Below, in pieces: positions 8,679 to 19,352 of a DNA stretch of 64,000 nucleotides; position 1 is the first letter of the stretch; every line of letters starts with the position of its first letter. The translations under genes and the position numbers were made by a program. Origin of the DNA: Oscillospiraceae bacterium. GTDB lineage: Bacteria; Bacillota; Clostridia; Oscillospirales; Acutalibacteraceae. The stretch covers positions 30,048 through 94,047 of the forward strand of contig SVPV01000005.1 of NCBI GenBank assembly GCA_015065725.1, given 5' to 3'. The notes under the pieces were generated by a model that saw nothing but the letters and a program-made list of their open reading frames with translations, did no database searches and was not told the DNA's origin.

Positions 8679-9731
8679 TCACCCCATAAAAAGTGTCCAA
8701 ATATCCTTTGCTGTTATAAGCAGCATAAAGCCTATAAGCAGTATAAAGCCTGCGGCGTGTACCGCACTTTCATACTTTTGAGGAACAGGCTTTTTAAATA
8801 TCATTTCAAACAGTATAAATACAAGTCTTCCGCCGTCAAGTGCAGGGACGGGAAGAAGATTAAATATACCGAGATTTACAGTTATTAAAGCCATTATAGG
8901 CAACAGATTTTGAAGATTTTGCTTTGCGATACTGCCTATAACCGCCGTAACACCTACAGGACCCGAAACGGCACTGATTCCATACTTTCCTGTAATAAGG
9001 TCTATAAGCGAACGCCATACTACTGCACAGTATGAAAAGGTGGTATTAAAGGTTTCGCCAATAAAGGAGACAAAGTTTTTTTCCTTGCCGTAAACATAAA
9101 AATCTACCGACAAGTAATCTATGCCATCGATTTCTTTAGAGTCAAACTTAACATTTTCGAGGTCCAGCTTTTCACCGTCACGCAAAACGGTCATATCAAT
9201 CACCGAGTTTTTAACGTTTGTAAAAGCGTAGCTTAAATCGTAGGTAGAGAAGATACGTCTACCGTTGACGGCTATAATTTTGTCGTCTACCTTTAATCCG
9301 TGTTCACTGCTTACCGAATTTTCGTGAAATTCTGCAATTGTTGTGGTTGTAAAGCGTTCCTGCGGAATTAGAGTACAGCCTATTATTATAACACCAAGCA
9401 ACAAATTAAATATTGCACCCATTATAACTATTAAAAACCTACGCCAAGGCTTTTTGTTACAAAAGGCTTTCTCGTCGCCGCTTGCTTCCTCTTCACCCTC
9501 CATAGCACAATATCCGCCGAGTGGTACAAGGTTTACGGCATACACAGTTTCGCCAAGCTTCTTTTTAAAAAGCTTGGGACCAAAGCCTACGGCAAATTCA
9601 TTCACCCTAACACCCAAAAGCTTTGCGGCTATAAAGTGACCGAATTCGTGTATTATTATTAAAATTATAAAAAGCAGTATTGCCACAAGATAGGGCCAAA
9701 CATTATTCCATACATTTAAAAAAGCGGAAAT
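8679..9731 (-). CDS. rseP: Site-2 metalloprotease RseP/RasP (M50)
   Basis: Intramembrane zinc protease that cuts membrane-bound regulators such as anti-sigma factors. The first membrane helix carries HEFGH (zinc site), a PDZ domain follows in the middle, and the C-terminal NLLPVPALDGG motif supplies the third ligand. The start is odd. The first conventional start is GTG 9686 with no ribosome site, which leaves only 12 residues before HEFGH. A strong AAAGGGAG lies at 9747-9740 and the frame is open from there, but the only codon at good spacing (8 bases) is ATT at 9731, giving 350 residues and a normal-looking N-terminus (SAFLNVWNNVWPYL...). The coordinates use this ATT; the conservative call is 8679-9686. 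Confidence 0.9.
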   Translation of the reverse strand: MSAFLNVWNNVWPYLVAILLFIILIIIHEFGHFIAAKLLGVRVNEFAVGFGPKLFKKKLGETVYAVNLVPLGGYCAMEGEEEASGDEKAFCNKKPWRRFLIVIMGAIFNLLLGVIIIGCTLIPQERFTTTTIAEFHENSVSSEHGLKVDDKIIAVNGRRIFSTYDLSYAFTNVKNSVIDMTVLRDGEKLDLENVKFDSKEIDGIDYLSVDFYVYGKEKNFVSFIGETFNTTFSYCAVVWRSLIDLITGKYGISAVSGPVGVTAVIGSIAKQNLQNLLPIMALITVNLGIFNLLPVPALDGGRLVFILFEMIFKKPVPQKYESAVHAAGFILLIGFMLLITAKDIWTLFMG

Positions 9732-9761
9732 GTCAATCTCTCCCTTTTAAAATATAATTGA

Positions 9762-10901
9762 TTAATTTATTGCATTTAAAACAGCTTCGCGTGCCATTTT
9801 GTCGGTATAAAGAATATCCTCTACTGTAAAATCGTTTTTATTTTCTGCAGTAGCAAGAGCGGTTTCTACTAGCTCTGCTATTTTAAGGAATTTGATTTTA
9901 CCCTCTAAAAACAGTCGCACCGCCTCTTCGTTAGCACCGTTTACAGCGGTTGGATAAAGACCGCCCTTGGCTATTGCCTCAATACAAAGCGGCAGGCAAC
10001 GGAAGGTGTCGATATCGGGTTTTTCGAAGGTGAGTGTGCCGATATCGGTAAGGCTTAAACGCTCAAAGGCGTTTTGGCTTCTTGCGGGATAGGTTAAAGC
10101 ATACTGTATCGGTAATCTCATATCAGGGGTGCCAAGCTGTGCTATTACGGCACCGTCGGTAAGCTCTACTGCCGAATGCAGAATACTTTGTCTGTGAACC
10201 AGCACCTCAATTTTTGAAGCGTCAAGACCAAATAAATGCACCGCCTCAATAACCTCAAGACCTTTGTTCATAAGGGTTGCCGAGTCTATAGTGATTTTAG
10301 CACCCATTGACCAATTAGGATGCTTTAGTGCATCATTTACTGTGACGTTTTGAAGTTCTTTTTTAGTTTTATTATAGAAAGGTCCGCCCGATGCAGTTAA
10401 AAGAATTTTTTTGAGTGAGCCTTTGGGTGCTCCCTGTAGTGACTGAAAAATTGCCGAATGTTCACTGTCAACGGGTAGAATTTTAACATCCTTTTCTTTA
10501 GCACGTCTATTTACAATTTCGCCGCCTGTTACCAAGGTTTCTTTATTTGCAAGGGCGATGGTTTTGCCGTTATCTATTGCGGCAAGGGTTGGCAATAGAC
10601 CTGCTATACCTACTATTGAATTAAGAACTATGTCGCCGCTTCCTGCCGCCGCTTCAGAAACACCCTTAGTACCCGATAAAACCTTTATATCGGTATCTCT
10701 AAGGCGTACCTTAAGGTCGGCAGCCGCATTTTCGTCGGCTAAAGCCACCACTAATGGCTTTAGCTTTCTAGCTTGTGCTTCAAGTAGTTTTGAGTTACTG
10801 CCTGCGGTAAGGGCGGTAATACGAAATCCCTCACGCTCTGCTACCTCAATCGCCTGTGTGCCGATTGAGCCTGTAGAGCCTAAAATTACAAGTTCTTTCA
10901 T
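9762..10901 (-). CDS. dxr: 1-deoxy-D-xylulose 5-phosphate reductoisomerase
   Basis: Second enzyme and committed step of the MEP pathway, NADPH- and metal-dependent. The 379-residue length is typical. Visible motifs are the N-terminal NADPH site LGSTGSIGTQ (residues 7-16), ANKETLV, the metal/substrate segment VDSEHSA, ASGGPF and the NWSMGAKITIDSATLMNKG block. The start codon follows the cdsA stop directly, so the two are probably translationally coupled. With ispG downstream, two of the seven MEP steps lie in this operon. Confidence 0.97.
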   Translation of the reverse strand: MKELVILGSTGSIGTQAIEVAEREGFRITALTAGSNSKLLEAQARKLKPLVVALADENAAADLKVRLRDTDIKVLSGTKGVSEAAAGSGDIVLNSIVGIAGLLPTLAAIDNGKTIALANKETLVTGGEIVNRRAKEKDVKILPVDSEHSAIFQSLQGAPKGSLKKILLTASGGPFYNKTKKELQNVTVNDALKHPNWSMGAKITIDSATLMNKGLEVIEAVHLFGLDASKIEVLVHRQSILHSAVELTDGAVIAQLGTPDMRLPIQYALTYPARSQNAFERLSLTDIGTLTFEKPDIDTFRCLPLCIEAIAKGGLYPTAVNGANEEAVRLFLEGKIKFLKIAELVETALATAENKNDFTVEDILYTDKMAREAVLNAIN

Positions 10902-11693
10902 TTATAATACCCCATGTGAAATCAAAATAAACAAGGGTGGTGCTATCATAAGTATGCTGTCAACCCTGTCCAATATTCCGCCGTGACCGGGAATAAGATT
11001 ACCGTAATCTTTAAGGTCAACACTTCTTTTTATAATTGATGCAAAAAGGTCACCGAGAATTCCTAAAACACAAAAAGGAATAGTTAAAACAACGGGTAAT
11101 AAAATAGACTTTTTAAAGCAAAGGGTTAAAATAACCGTTACTATCATACTTGAAACAATACCGCCTATTGCACCCTCTATAGTTTTTTTAGGGCTGATTT
11201 CGGGGCAAAGCTTGTGTTTTCCGATTGTAACACCTGTGAAATAAGCACCCATATCGCAAACCGAAGAAAAATTAAGCAACAGTAATAAATAATAAATTCC
11301 GCCTGCTAAATTTATAACTCCCTCAAGCGAAACAAAAGCAAAGCTTAAGCCGAGTGGCATAAATACAACTGCAGCAATTTTAGCAATGTTAAATTCCTTG
11401 TGATTTTTTAGAACAATAACTACCGCATAAATAAAATATAGCACGCCAACGGTAAAATATGCCCAAAAGGTGTAATTAATTGAAAAAACAGCTAGAGAAG
11501 AATAAATACCGGCACCGATAATTGCGGGTTTTGAGGTTATACCAATAGCATTATGCAATAATTCATAAGCCGCACCTGCCGCTAAAATCGAAATTGCTAA
11601 GGTTATTATAACGGGATTCCACAACATTCCTATCAAAAGCACTGCCGCAACAATAACTCCCATTACTATTCCTGAAATAATTCTAGTTTTCAT
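10902..11693 (-). CDS. cdsA: Phosphatidate cytidylyltransferase
   Basis: Makes CDP-diacylglycerol from phosphatidic acid and CTP for phospholipid synthesis in the cytoplasmic membrane. About eight hydrophobic segments fill the 263 residues, and the C-terminal CdsA signature is intact in the form GDLFASIIKR through PGHGGILDRVDS. The GGAGG ribosome site lies in the last codons of uppS, two bases before this gene, which points to coupled translation. Confidence 0.95.
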   Translation of the reverse strand: MKTRIISGIVMGVIVAAVLLIGMLWNPVIITLAISILAAGAAYELLHNAIGITSKPAIIGAGIYSSLAVFSINYTFWAYFTVGVLYFIYAVVIVLKNHKEFNIAKIAAVVFMPLGLSFAFVSLEGVINLAGGIYYLLLLLNFSSVCDMGAYFTGVTIGKHKLCPEISPKKTIEGAIGGIVSSMIVTVILTLCFKKSILLPVVLTIPFCVLGILGDLFASIIKRSVDLKDYGNLIPGHGGILDRVDSILMIAPPLFILISHGVL

Positions 11694-11695
11694 TT

Positions 11696-12418
11696 TTAAA
11701 CGCCTCCAAATCTTCGGTTTCTGTTAGAGTATTCGTCTATTGCCTGTTCTAAATGCTTTGGCTTAAAGTCGGGCCATAGTATGTCCGAAAACCAATATTC
11801 AGCATAAGCCGATTGCCATATAAGATAGTTTGAAAGACGGTATTCACCGCTGGGTCTTATAATGAAATCGGGGTCGGGCTGACCGCAAGTATAAAGACGG
11901 TCGGAAATTGCTTTTTCATCAATTTCTTCGGCGGCTAGTCCCTCATTTATTATACTTTTAACGGCGTGTATTATCTCGTCCCTACCGCCATAGTTAAGGG
12001 CAATATTAAGGTTAAGACCTGTAGCATCCTTTGAGGCTTCCTCGGCTTCGGCTATAAGCTCTTTTATATCCTCGTCTAAAACCTCTATGTTGCCGATAAA
12101 TTTAACCTTTATATTTTCGTCCTTGAAATTTTTAGCGTCCTTTAGATAATCACGCAAAATATTCATTATATTGCGGACTTCTTCTTCGGGTCTTTTCCAG
12201 TTTTCAGTGGAAAAGGCATAAACGGTTAAATATTCAAGGCCTATTTTATTTGAGTACCTTGCAATATCTTTAAAATTTTTAGAGCCTGCCGAGTGACCTG
12301 CCGTACGCGGAAGTCCGCGTTTTTTTGCCCATCTGCCGTTGCCGTCCATAATTATTGCAATATGTCGTGGCAGAATTCGTTTCGCTTTTGAAGCACGCCT
12401 CAATTTAAAAACACCCAT
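11696..12418 (-). CDS. uppS: Undecaprenyl diphosphate synthase (cis-prenyltransferase)
   Basis: Condenses isopentenyl units onto farnesyl diphosphate to make the C55 lipid carrier for cell wall synthesis. The family marks are complete: IAIIMDGNGRWAKKRG with the catalytic Asp, the STENW segment, and RPSGEYRLSNYLIWQSAYAE near the C-terminus. Length (240) is usual. GGTGG lies upstream of ATG 12418. It is separated from frr by 133 bases that contain three hairpins, the only real gap in this operon. Confidence 0.97.
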   Translation of the reverse strand: MGVFKLRRASKAKRILPRHIAIIMDGNGRWAKKRGLPRTAGHSAGSKNFKDIARYSNKIGLEYLTVYAFSTENWKRPEEEVRNIMNILRDYLKDAKNFKDENIKVKFIGNIEVLDEDIKELIAEAEEASKDATGLNLNIALNYGGRDEIIHAVKSIINEGLAAEEIDEKAISDRLYTCGQPDPDFIIRPSGEYRLSNYLIWQSAYAEYWFSDILWPDFKPKHLEQAIDEYSNRNRRFGGV

Positions 12419-12466
12419 TATTACACCACCGATTTTAAACGATATAATTACATTGCGGTTTATGTC

Positions 12467-12550
12467 GCTTTTCGCTAAAAAGCCAAGTGGGGTTGCCAGA
12501 AGCCGAAAAGGCTGTGTGACAACCCCATAGTATGATGAAAATCATACTAT
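12467..12550 (-). repeat. Three consecutive hairpins between frr and uppS
   Basis: Read in transcription order on the minus strand: a 10-bp perfect stem with a 4-base loop (12550-12527), directly after the frr stop; a GGGGTTG/CAACCCC stem (12526-12488) enclosing a second AGCC/GGCT stem; and a 6-bp stem (12483-12467). None has a clean run of T after it, so simple termination is unlikely. They may set relative levels of the upstream and downstream halves of the operon by processing or partial attenuation. Confidence 0.6.
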
Positions 12551-12551
12551 A

Positions 12552-13106
12552 TTATATTTCCATAATTTCCTTTTCTTTGGCGGCTGACATATTGTCAACC
12601 TCCTTGCAGTATTTGTCGGTAAGATTTTGTATCTTCTTTTCACCGTTCTGCTCGTCATCTTCGGTTATGGCGTTACTCTTTTTAAGTCCCTTTAATTTTT
12701 CAAGGGCATCGCGGCGAAGATTTCTAACTGCTACCTTGCTGTCCTCGGCAGTTCTTTTTATATCTTTTACAATTTCCTTACGGCGTTCCTCGGTAAGAGG
12801 GGGGAACATAAGGCGGATAACCCTACCGTCATTTTGAGGGTTAATGCCGATATCAGATGTAAGTATTGCCTTTTCAATTTCGCGAAGTGTGGAAGCATCC
12901 CAAGGCTGAATCATAAGAGTTCTTGCCTCAGGTACAGAAACTGCAGCCATCTGCTGAATTGGTGTGGGTACACCGTAGTAGTCTACGGTAATACGGTCAA
13001 GCACAGCGGCATTTGCTCTGCCTGCACGAACGGAGTTATATTCACGCTCTAATGCGGATATAGTTTTAGTCATTTTTTCTTCGGTTACTTTTAAAAGTTC
13101 GTTCAT
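12552..13106 (-). CDS. frr: Ribosome recycling factor
   Basis: Splits post-termination ribosomes together with EF-G. The 184-residue length and the sequence are typical throughout: the SVRAGRANAAVLDRI block that touches 23S rRNA, the VDYYGVPTPIQQMA segment, IGINPQNDGRVIRLMFPPLTEERR, and a C-terminal helix with a DDEQNGEKKIQ run. AAAGGAG precedes ATG 13106. It follows pyrH by 21 bases, the usual gene order in Firmicutes. Confidence 0.98.
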   Translation of the reverse strand: MNELLKVTEEKMTKTISALEREYNSVRAGRANAAVLDRITVDYYGVPTPIQQMAAVSVPEARTLMIQPWDASTLREIEKAILTSDIGINPQNDGRVIRLMFPPLTEERRKEIVKDIKRTAEDSKVAVRNLRRDALEKLKGLKKSNAITEDDEQNGEKKIQNLTDKYCKEVDNMSAAKEKEIMEI

Positions 13107-13127
13107 AACTTTAGTCTCCTTTAAATT

Positions 13128-13832
13128 CTATTTTACAAGAGTGCCGTTGTGGTTGCCCACCATAGCGTCGGTGATATTGCTCGGCTTATTGAGATTAAAT
13201 ACAAGAATTTCAATTCCGTTATCCATACAAAGTGAAGCTGCGGTGCTATCCATAACGTGTAATTCTTTTTGAAGTACCTCAAGGTGTGTAAGTGTATCAA
13301 ACTTTTTAGCGTCAGGATTTTTCTTCGGGTCGCTGTCATAAACGCCGTCAACATTAGTTGCCTTGAAAATAACATCGGCACCGATTTCTGCCGCACGTAG
13401 AGCCGCCGCTGTGTCGGTAGAGAAGAAAGGATTACCCGTTCCGCAACCGAAAATTACAACTCTGCCCTTTTCGAGATGGCGGATTGCTTTGCTTCTGATA
13501 TATGGCTCTGCAATCTGACGCATTTCAATAGCGGTCTGCACCCTTGCAGTAACGCCGATTTGCTCAAGTGCATCGGCTAAAGCTAAAGAGTTAATTGTAG
13601 TTGCAAGCATACCCATATGGTCTGCACGGGTTCTGTCCATTTTACCGCTGGAGCGTCCCCTCCAGAAATTGCCGCCGCCTACAACAATGGCAACCTGTAC
13701 GCCCATATCGACGCTTTCCTTAACTGCGGCACAAACCTCAAGAACCTTATCAAAATCAATGCCCGAGCCTTTTTCGCCCGCTAATACCTCACCGCTTAAT
13801 TTTAAAAGCACACGCTTATAAATCGGCTTCAT
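13128..13832 (-). CDS. pyrH: UMP kinase
   Basis: Phosphorylates UMP to UDP, a hexameric cytoplasmic enzyme of the amino-acid-kinase fold. Seen are the N-terminal [10 protein letters not shown], the GGGNFWRG nucleotide loop, DHMGMLAT, and the C-terminal GT-V. Start set at ATG 13832 because GAGGGAG lies 8 bases upstream; an 8-residue longer frame from 13856 lacks one. It is the first gene of the minus-strand operon, 40 bases downstream of a clear sigma-A promoter. Confidence 0.97.
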   Translation of the reverse strand: MKPIYKRVLLKLSGEVLAGEKGSGIDFDKVLEVCAAVKESVDMGVQVAIVVGGGNFWRGRSSGKMDRTRADHMGMLATTINSLALADALEQIGVTARVQTAIEMRQIAEPYIRSKAIRHLEKGRVVIFGCGTGNPFFSTDTAAALRAAEIGADVIFKATNVDGVYDSDPKKNPDAKKFDTLTHLEVLQKELHVMDSTAASLCMDNGIEILVFNLNKPSNITDAMVGNHNGTLVK

Positions 13833-13871
13833 TACTAACACTCCCTCAAAATACATATTATATTTATATAC

Positions 13872-13900
13872 ATTTTACAATATAATACCCCTAAAGTCAA
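13872..13900 (-). promoter_or_regulatory. Sigma-A promoter of the pyrH-polC operon
   Basis: On the minus strand, TTGACT (13900-13895), a 17-base spacer and TAAAAT (13877-13872) form a near-consensus promoter about 40 bases ahead of pyrH. It is divergent from the leu/ilv promoter 110 bases away. Confidence 0.75.
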
Positions 13901-14007
13901 TTGTAAAAAAGCACATTTATTTTCAATCTTAAAATCCAAAAATTCCGCTAAATTGCGTTAAACAGGGTTAAAAATCTTAAAAATGACAATTTTTCTTGCA
14001 AAACTGC

Positions 14008-14036
14008 TTGACAATTCCTATAAAAAGGGTTAAAAT
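14008..14036 (+). promoter_or_regulatory. Sigma-A promoter of the leu/ilv T-box operon
   Basis: TTGACA (14008-14013), a 17-base spacer, then TAAAAT (14031-14036). This matches consensus in all but one -10 base and sits immediately before the T-box leader. Confidence 0.85.
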
Positions 14037-14043
14037 ACCTGTA

Positions 14044-14285
14044 TTAAAAGCGATGATGGGGTACAAGTTCTATTATCTGATTTTAGAGAGCTGTCGGGTG
14101 GTGCAAGACAGTACAGTGGTAGCAATATATCTCTCCCCTGAGCTGTTGGCTGAAAGGCGAAGGCTTACTAGGTTTAACCGGCATCTCCCGTTATAGAGAA
14201 GCGTGTTGTTTGACATGCGTGAGCGGATGAATCTTCATCAAAAAGAGTGGTACCGCGGAGAATATGTAATCTTCGTCTCTTTTGC
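14044..14285 (+). ncRNA. T-box riboswitch leader, probably leucine-specific
   Basis: The conserved T-box AGAGTGGTACCGCGG lies at 14244-14258, followed by the terminator 3' arm and T-run (CGTCTCTTTT, about 14274-14283). Stem I is recognisable from GCGATGATGGGG through the AG-bulge AGAGAGC and the GGTGCAAGACAG distal loop to CCCCTGAGCTGTTGGCTGA. The base before the closing CCC is preceded by CTC (about 14131-14133), a leucine codon in the specifier position; an offset reading would give ATC (Ile). Uncharged tRNA should pair with the specifier and the T-box bulge and prevent termination, switching on the 12-kb operon when leucine runs short. The first gene being leuA agrees with leucine. Confidence 0.92.
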
Positions 14286-14373
14286 ACATTAACATTAGGT
14301 GTTTGTGCATAAGAGATTTTTTTATATAAAAATCCTTCTATGCAAAGGCACAAAAACGGAGGTAAAATTATTT

Positions 14374-16044
14374 ATGCTGACTTGCGACAAATATGAAAAA
14401 CAGTTCTTTCCTGCACCGTCATTTAGCGGTGAGTGGATGAATAAAACTTATATCGAAAAAGCACCTTTATGGTGCAGTGTTGACCTGCGTGACGGAAACC
14501 AAGCTCTTATTACGCCTATGAATTTAGAGGAAAAGCTTGAATTCTTCAAACTGCTTGTAAAAATAGGCTTTAAGGAGATTGAAATAGGCTTTCCTGCTGC
14601 TAGTGAGACCGAGTATGAGTTTTGCCGCACATTAATTGAAAACAACCTGATTCCTGATGATGTTACTATACAGGTACTTACCCAATCGCGTGAGCATATT
14701 ATTGCTAAAACCTTTGAGGCCTTAAAGGGTGCAAAGCACGCGGTAGTACATCTTTATAATTCTACCTCTGTAGCACAGCGTGAGCAGGTTTTTAAAAAGT
14801 CTAAAGAGGAAATTATTCAAATAGCAAAATTCGGGGCTAAGCTTTGCAAGGCTTACCGCGAAAAGACCGAGGGGCACTTTACCTTTGAGTATTCGCCCGA
14901 AAGCTTTACAGGAACTGAGCCTGAATATGCGGTGGAAATTTGTAACGAGGTAATTGATATTTGGCAGCCGACGGCTGACGATAAGGTTATTATAAATCTT
15001 CCTGTTACGGTTTCTCACTCAATGCCGCACGTATATGCAAATCAGGTTGAATATATGTGCAAGAACTTGAAAAACCGCGAAAATCTAATTATATCGCTGC
15101 ACCCGCATAATGATAGAGGCTGTGCTGTGGCAGACAGCGAAATGGGTCTGCTTGCAGGAGCCGACCGTATTGAAGGCACACTTTTTGGCAACGGTGAGCG
15201 TACCGGTAATGTAGATATAATTACATTAGCACTAAATATGTATTCGCAGGGCGTTGACCCCTGCCTTGACCTTTCTAATATGCCCGAAATTTGCGAGGTT
15301 TATGAAAAGGTTACACGTATGCATGTTTATGAGCGTCAGCCGTATAGCGGTGCACTTGTGTTCGCGGCATTTAGCGGCTCTCACCAAGACGCTATTGCAA
15401 AGGGTATGCGACATAGGGAGGAAAAGGGCAGCAAGATTTGGAATGTGCCGTATCTTCCTATCGACCCTACAGACCTTGGCCGTGTTTACGAGGCAGATGT
15501 TATACGCATTAATTCACAGTCTGGCAAGGGCGGAATCGGTTATCTTATGGAGAAAACCTATAGTCTTTGCCTGCCACCCAAAATGCGTGAGGTGTTCGGC
15601 TATCACGTTAAGAGTATTTCGGACCACGCACATAAAGAGTTGCTACCAAACGAGGTTTACGACATTTTTATGTCCGACTTTGTAAATATAGAGTCACCAA
15701 TCAATGTTATGGAAGCCCACTATGCACAGATGGACGGTATTTTTGCTACCGTTTCGGTGCAGATAAACGGTGAAAAGCAGACCGTAACGGCACAAGGTAA
15801 CGGACGTCTTGATGCGGTTTCAAATGCAATTAAGTCGCTCGTAGGTGATATCTATTCACTCGAAAGCTATACCGAGCATGCTTTGGAGGACGGCTCGCAC
15901 TCGTCTGCGGCTTCCTATGTAAGCGTTAAGAATAATGACGGTAAGGTATATTGGGGTGCAGGTATCGACAGCGATATCGTAGTATCTTCTGTAAAAGCAC
16001 TCATAAGTGCAGTAAATAGAATGATTGTTAATGACCAAAAATAA
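14374..16044 (+). CDS. leuA: 2-isopropylmalate synthase
   Basis: First committed step of leucine synthesis: 2-oxoisovalerate plus acetyl-CoA gives 2-isopropylmalate. Start set at ATG 14374 behind GGAGG (14358-14362); upstream in-frame ATGs lie in the T-box leader. The 556 residues follow the yeast-type (LeuA2) pattern: an N-terminal extension with PLWCSVDLRDGNQAL, the metal site SLHPHNDRGCAVA, the SGSHQDAI block, and a C-terminal LeuA dimer/regulatory domain expected to bind leucine. This enzyme-level feedback would add to the T-box control upstream. Confidence 0.96.
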   Translation: MLTCDKYEKQFFPAPSFSGEWMNKTYIEKAPLWCSVDLRDGNQALITPMNLEEKLEFFKLLVKIGFKEIEIGFPAASETEYEFCRTLIENNLIPDDVTIQVLTQSREHIIAKTFEALKGAKHAVVHLYNSTSVAQREQVFKKSKEEIIQIAKFGAKLCKAYREKTEGHFTFEYSPESFTGTEPEYAVEICNEVIDIWQPTADDKVIINLPVTVSHSMPHVYANQVEYMCKNLKNRENLIISLHPHNDRGCAVADSEMGLLAGADRIEGTLFGNGERTGNVDIITLALNMYSQGVDPCLDLSNMPEICEVYEKVTRMHVYERQPYSGALVFAAFSGSHQDAIAKGMRHREEKGSKIWNVPYLPIDPTDLGRVYEADVIRINSQSGKGGIGYLMEKTYSLCLPPKMREVFGYHVKSISDHAHKELLPNEVYDIFMSDFVNIESPINVMEAHYAQMDGIFATVSVQINGEKQTVTAQGNGRLDAVSNAIKSLVGDIYSLESYTEHALEDGSHSSAASYVSVKNNDGKVYWGAGIDSDIVVSSVKALISAVNRMIVNDQK

Positions 16045-16057
16045 AGGATTGAAAATT

Positions 16058-17729
16058 ATGCAAATGACAGGTGCACAAATTATAATTGAAACCCTGATTG
16101 AACAGGGTGTTGACACCGTATTCGGTTACCCAGGCGGTCAGGTACTTAATATTTATGATGAGCTTTATAAAAACAGCGACCGCATAAATCACGTTTTAGC
16201 CGCACACGAACAGGGTGCTTCCCACGCGGCTGACGGATATTTTAGGGCTACGGGTAAAACGGGTGTTGTAATTGCAACCTCGGGACCTGGGGCTACAAAC
16301 TTGGTAACGGGTATTGCTACTGCTATGCTAGACTCGGTGCCAATGGTTGCTATTACGGGCAACGTGCCTTGCGACCTTATAGGCAGAGATAGTTTCCAAG
16401 AAATTGATATAACGGGTATTACCTTGCCGATTACAAAGCACAACTATTTTGTAAATGATGTAAATCAGTTAGCCTTTACTATAAGAGAAGCTTTTCAGAT
16501 AGCACGCTCGGGCAGACCAGGACCTGTACTTATAGACGTACCTAAGGATGTACAGGTAGCATTAGCTGAGTTTGAAAACGAGCCGATATTCGAGAAATTC
16601 CAGAACTCTATTGCCCCCGAAGAAAAAATTGCTACCGCTATTGAAATGATAAACGAGGCGAAAAGACCTTATATATACATAGGCGGCGGTGCAATAGGTG
16701 CAGATGTCCAAAAAGGAGTAGAGGAATTGGCAGAGAAAATCGACGCCGTAATCGGTTGTTCGCTTATGGGACTGTCTGCTGTTCCTACCGATAATCCGCG
16801 TTTCCTTGGTATGCAGGGTATGCACGGACATTATGCTTCTTCAATGGCACAAAACAATGCCGATTTAATACTTGCCATAGGCGTACGCTTTAGCGACCGT
16901 GCTACAGGTAATAAAAAGAAATACGCTAAAGGCTCTAAAATTATTCAGCTTGATATTGATTTTGCAGAGATTAATAAAAACATAAATGTAGATGTCGGCA
17001 TTTACGGTGATATTAATAACGCCTTTTATAGAATTGCTAATGCGGTTGAGCCTAAAAAGCATCCTGAGTGGCAGAGCTTTGTAAAGGAATTAATAGATAG
17101 GGAAATTTCCAACTACATAAAGAGCGATAAGCTAACACCTAAACGAACCATTGATATTATTAATGCGAATGTTCCTGACGATACCGTAATTGCTACCGAC
17201 GTAGGTCAGCATCAAATGTGGACGGCACAGTACGCTAACTTTAAAATGCCGCGTAAATTTGTATCCTCGGGCGGACTTGGCACTATGGGCTTTGGTTTAG
17301 GTGCAGCAATAGGTGCACAAATAGGCAGTGGCTGTCCTACCGTGCTTATAACGGGTGACGGCAGCTTTGGTATGAATTTAAATGAGCTTGCTACCGCTGT
17401 TTCTACAAACGCAAATGTAAAAATCGTACTCTTTAACAACGGTGTTCTCGGTATGGTACGTCAGTGGCAGACCTTATTCTTTAAAAAGCATTATTCAAGC
17501 ACAACGCTAGAACGCAAAACCGACTTTGTAAAGCTCGCCGATGCTTTCGGTGCAAAGGCATATAGAGCCTTTACACCCGACGAATTCCAAAAGGTTTTCC
17601 GTGAGGCTATGAGTATAGACGGACCTGTTCTTATAGACTGTGCTATAGATAAGGACGAGTTTGTGCTTCCTATGCTACCGCCCGGCGGCAGTATAGATGA
17701 AATGATTGAAAAAATAGGAGGCGACTCAA

Positions 17730-17737
<8 letters not shown>
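16058..17737 (+). CDS. ilvB: Acetolactate synthase, large catalytic subunit
   Basis: ThDP- and FAD-dependent enzyme making acetolactate from pyruvate, or acetohydroxybutyrate from pyruvate plus 2-oxobutyrate. Start set at ATG 16058 behind AAAGGA, 13 bases after the leuA stop. The N-terminal domain has the catalytic Glu in AAHEQGASHAADGYFRATG; the C-terminal ThDP motif is GDGSFGMNLNELAT with NNGVLGMVRQWQ. Both are intact, and 559 residues is the usual size. It overlaps ilvN, the regulatory subunit, by 8 bases. Confidence 0.96.
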
Positions 17738-19282
<1,545 letters not shown>

Positions 19283-19304
19283 TATTTAAAATGATAAATT
19301 TTGA

Positions 19305-19326
19305 GGGCGGGTGGTATCACCCGCCC
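19305..19326 (+). repeat. Intra-operon GC-rich hairpin between ilvC and ilvD
   Basis: A perfect 9-bp stem GGGCGGGTG/CACCCGCCC with a GTAT loop. It is followed by a broken T tract about 11 bases on (ATTTTT), then the GGAGG of ilvD. It could be a leaky terminator or an mRNA-stabilising 3' end for the abundant ilvC message. Confidence 0.6.
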
Positions 19327-19352
19327 CGAAACACTTATTTTTGGAGGCAATT

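Noticed and set aside
15254..15685. Plus-strand frame of 143 codons in leuA
   Set aside because: An out-of-frame shadow within an intact leuA; no start signal.
14374..16044. Citramalate synthase (CimA) instead of LeuA
   Set aside because: It has the long LeuA2 layout and is in an operon with leuBCD, behind a leucine-type T-box; ilvA is present to make 2-oxobutyrate from threonine.
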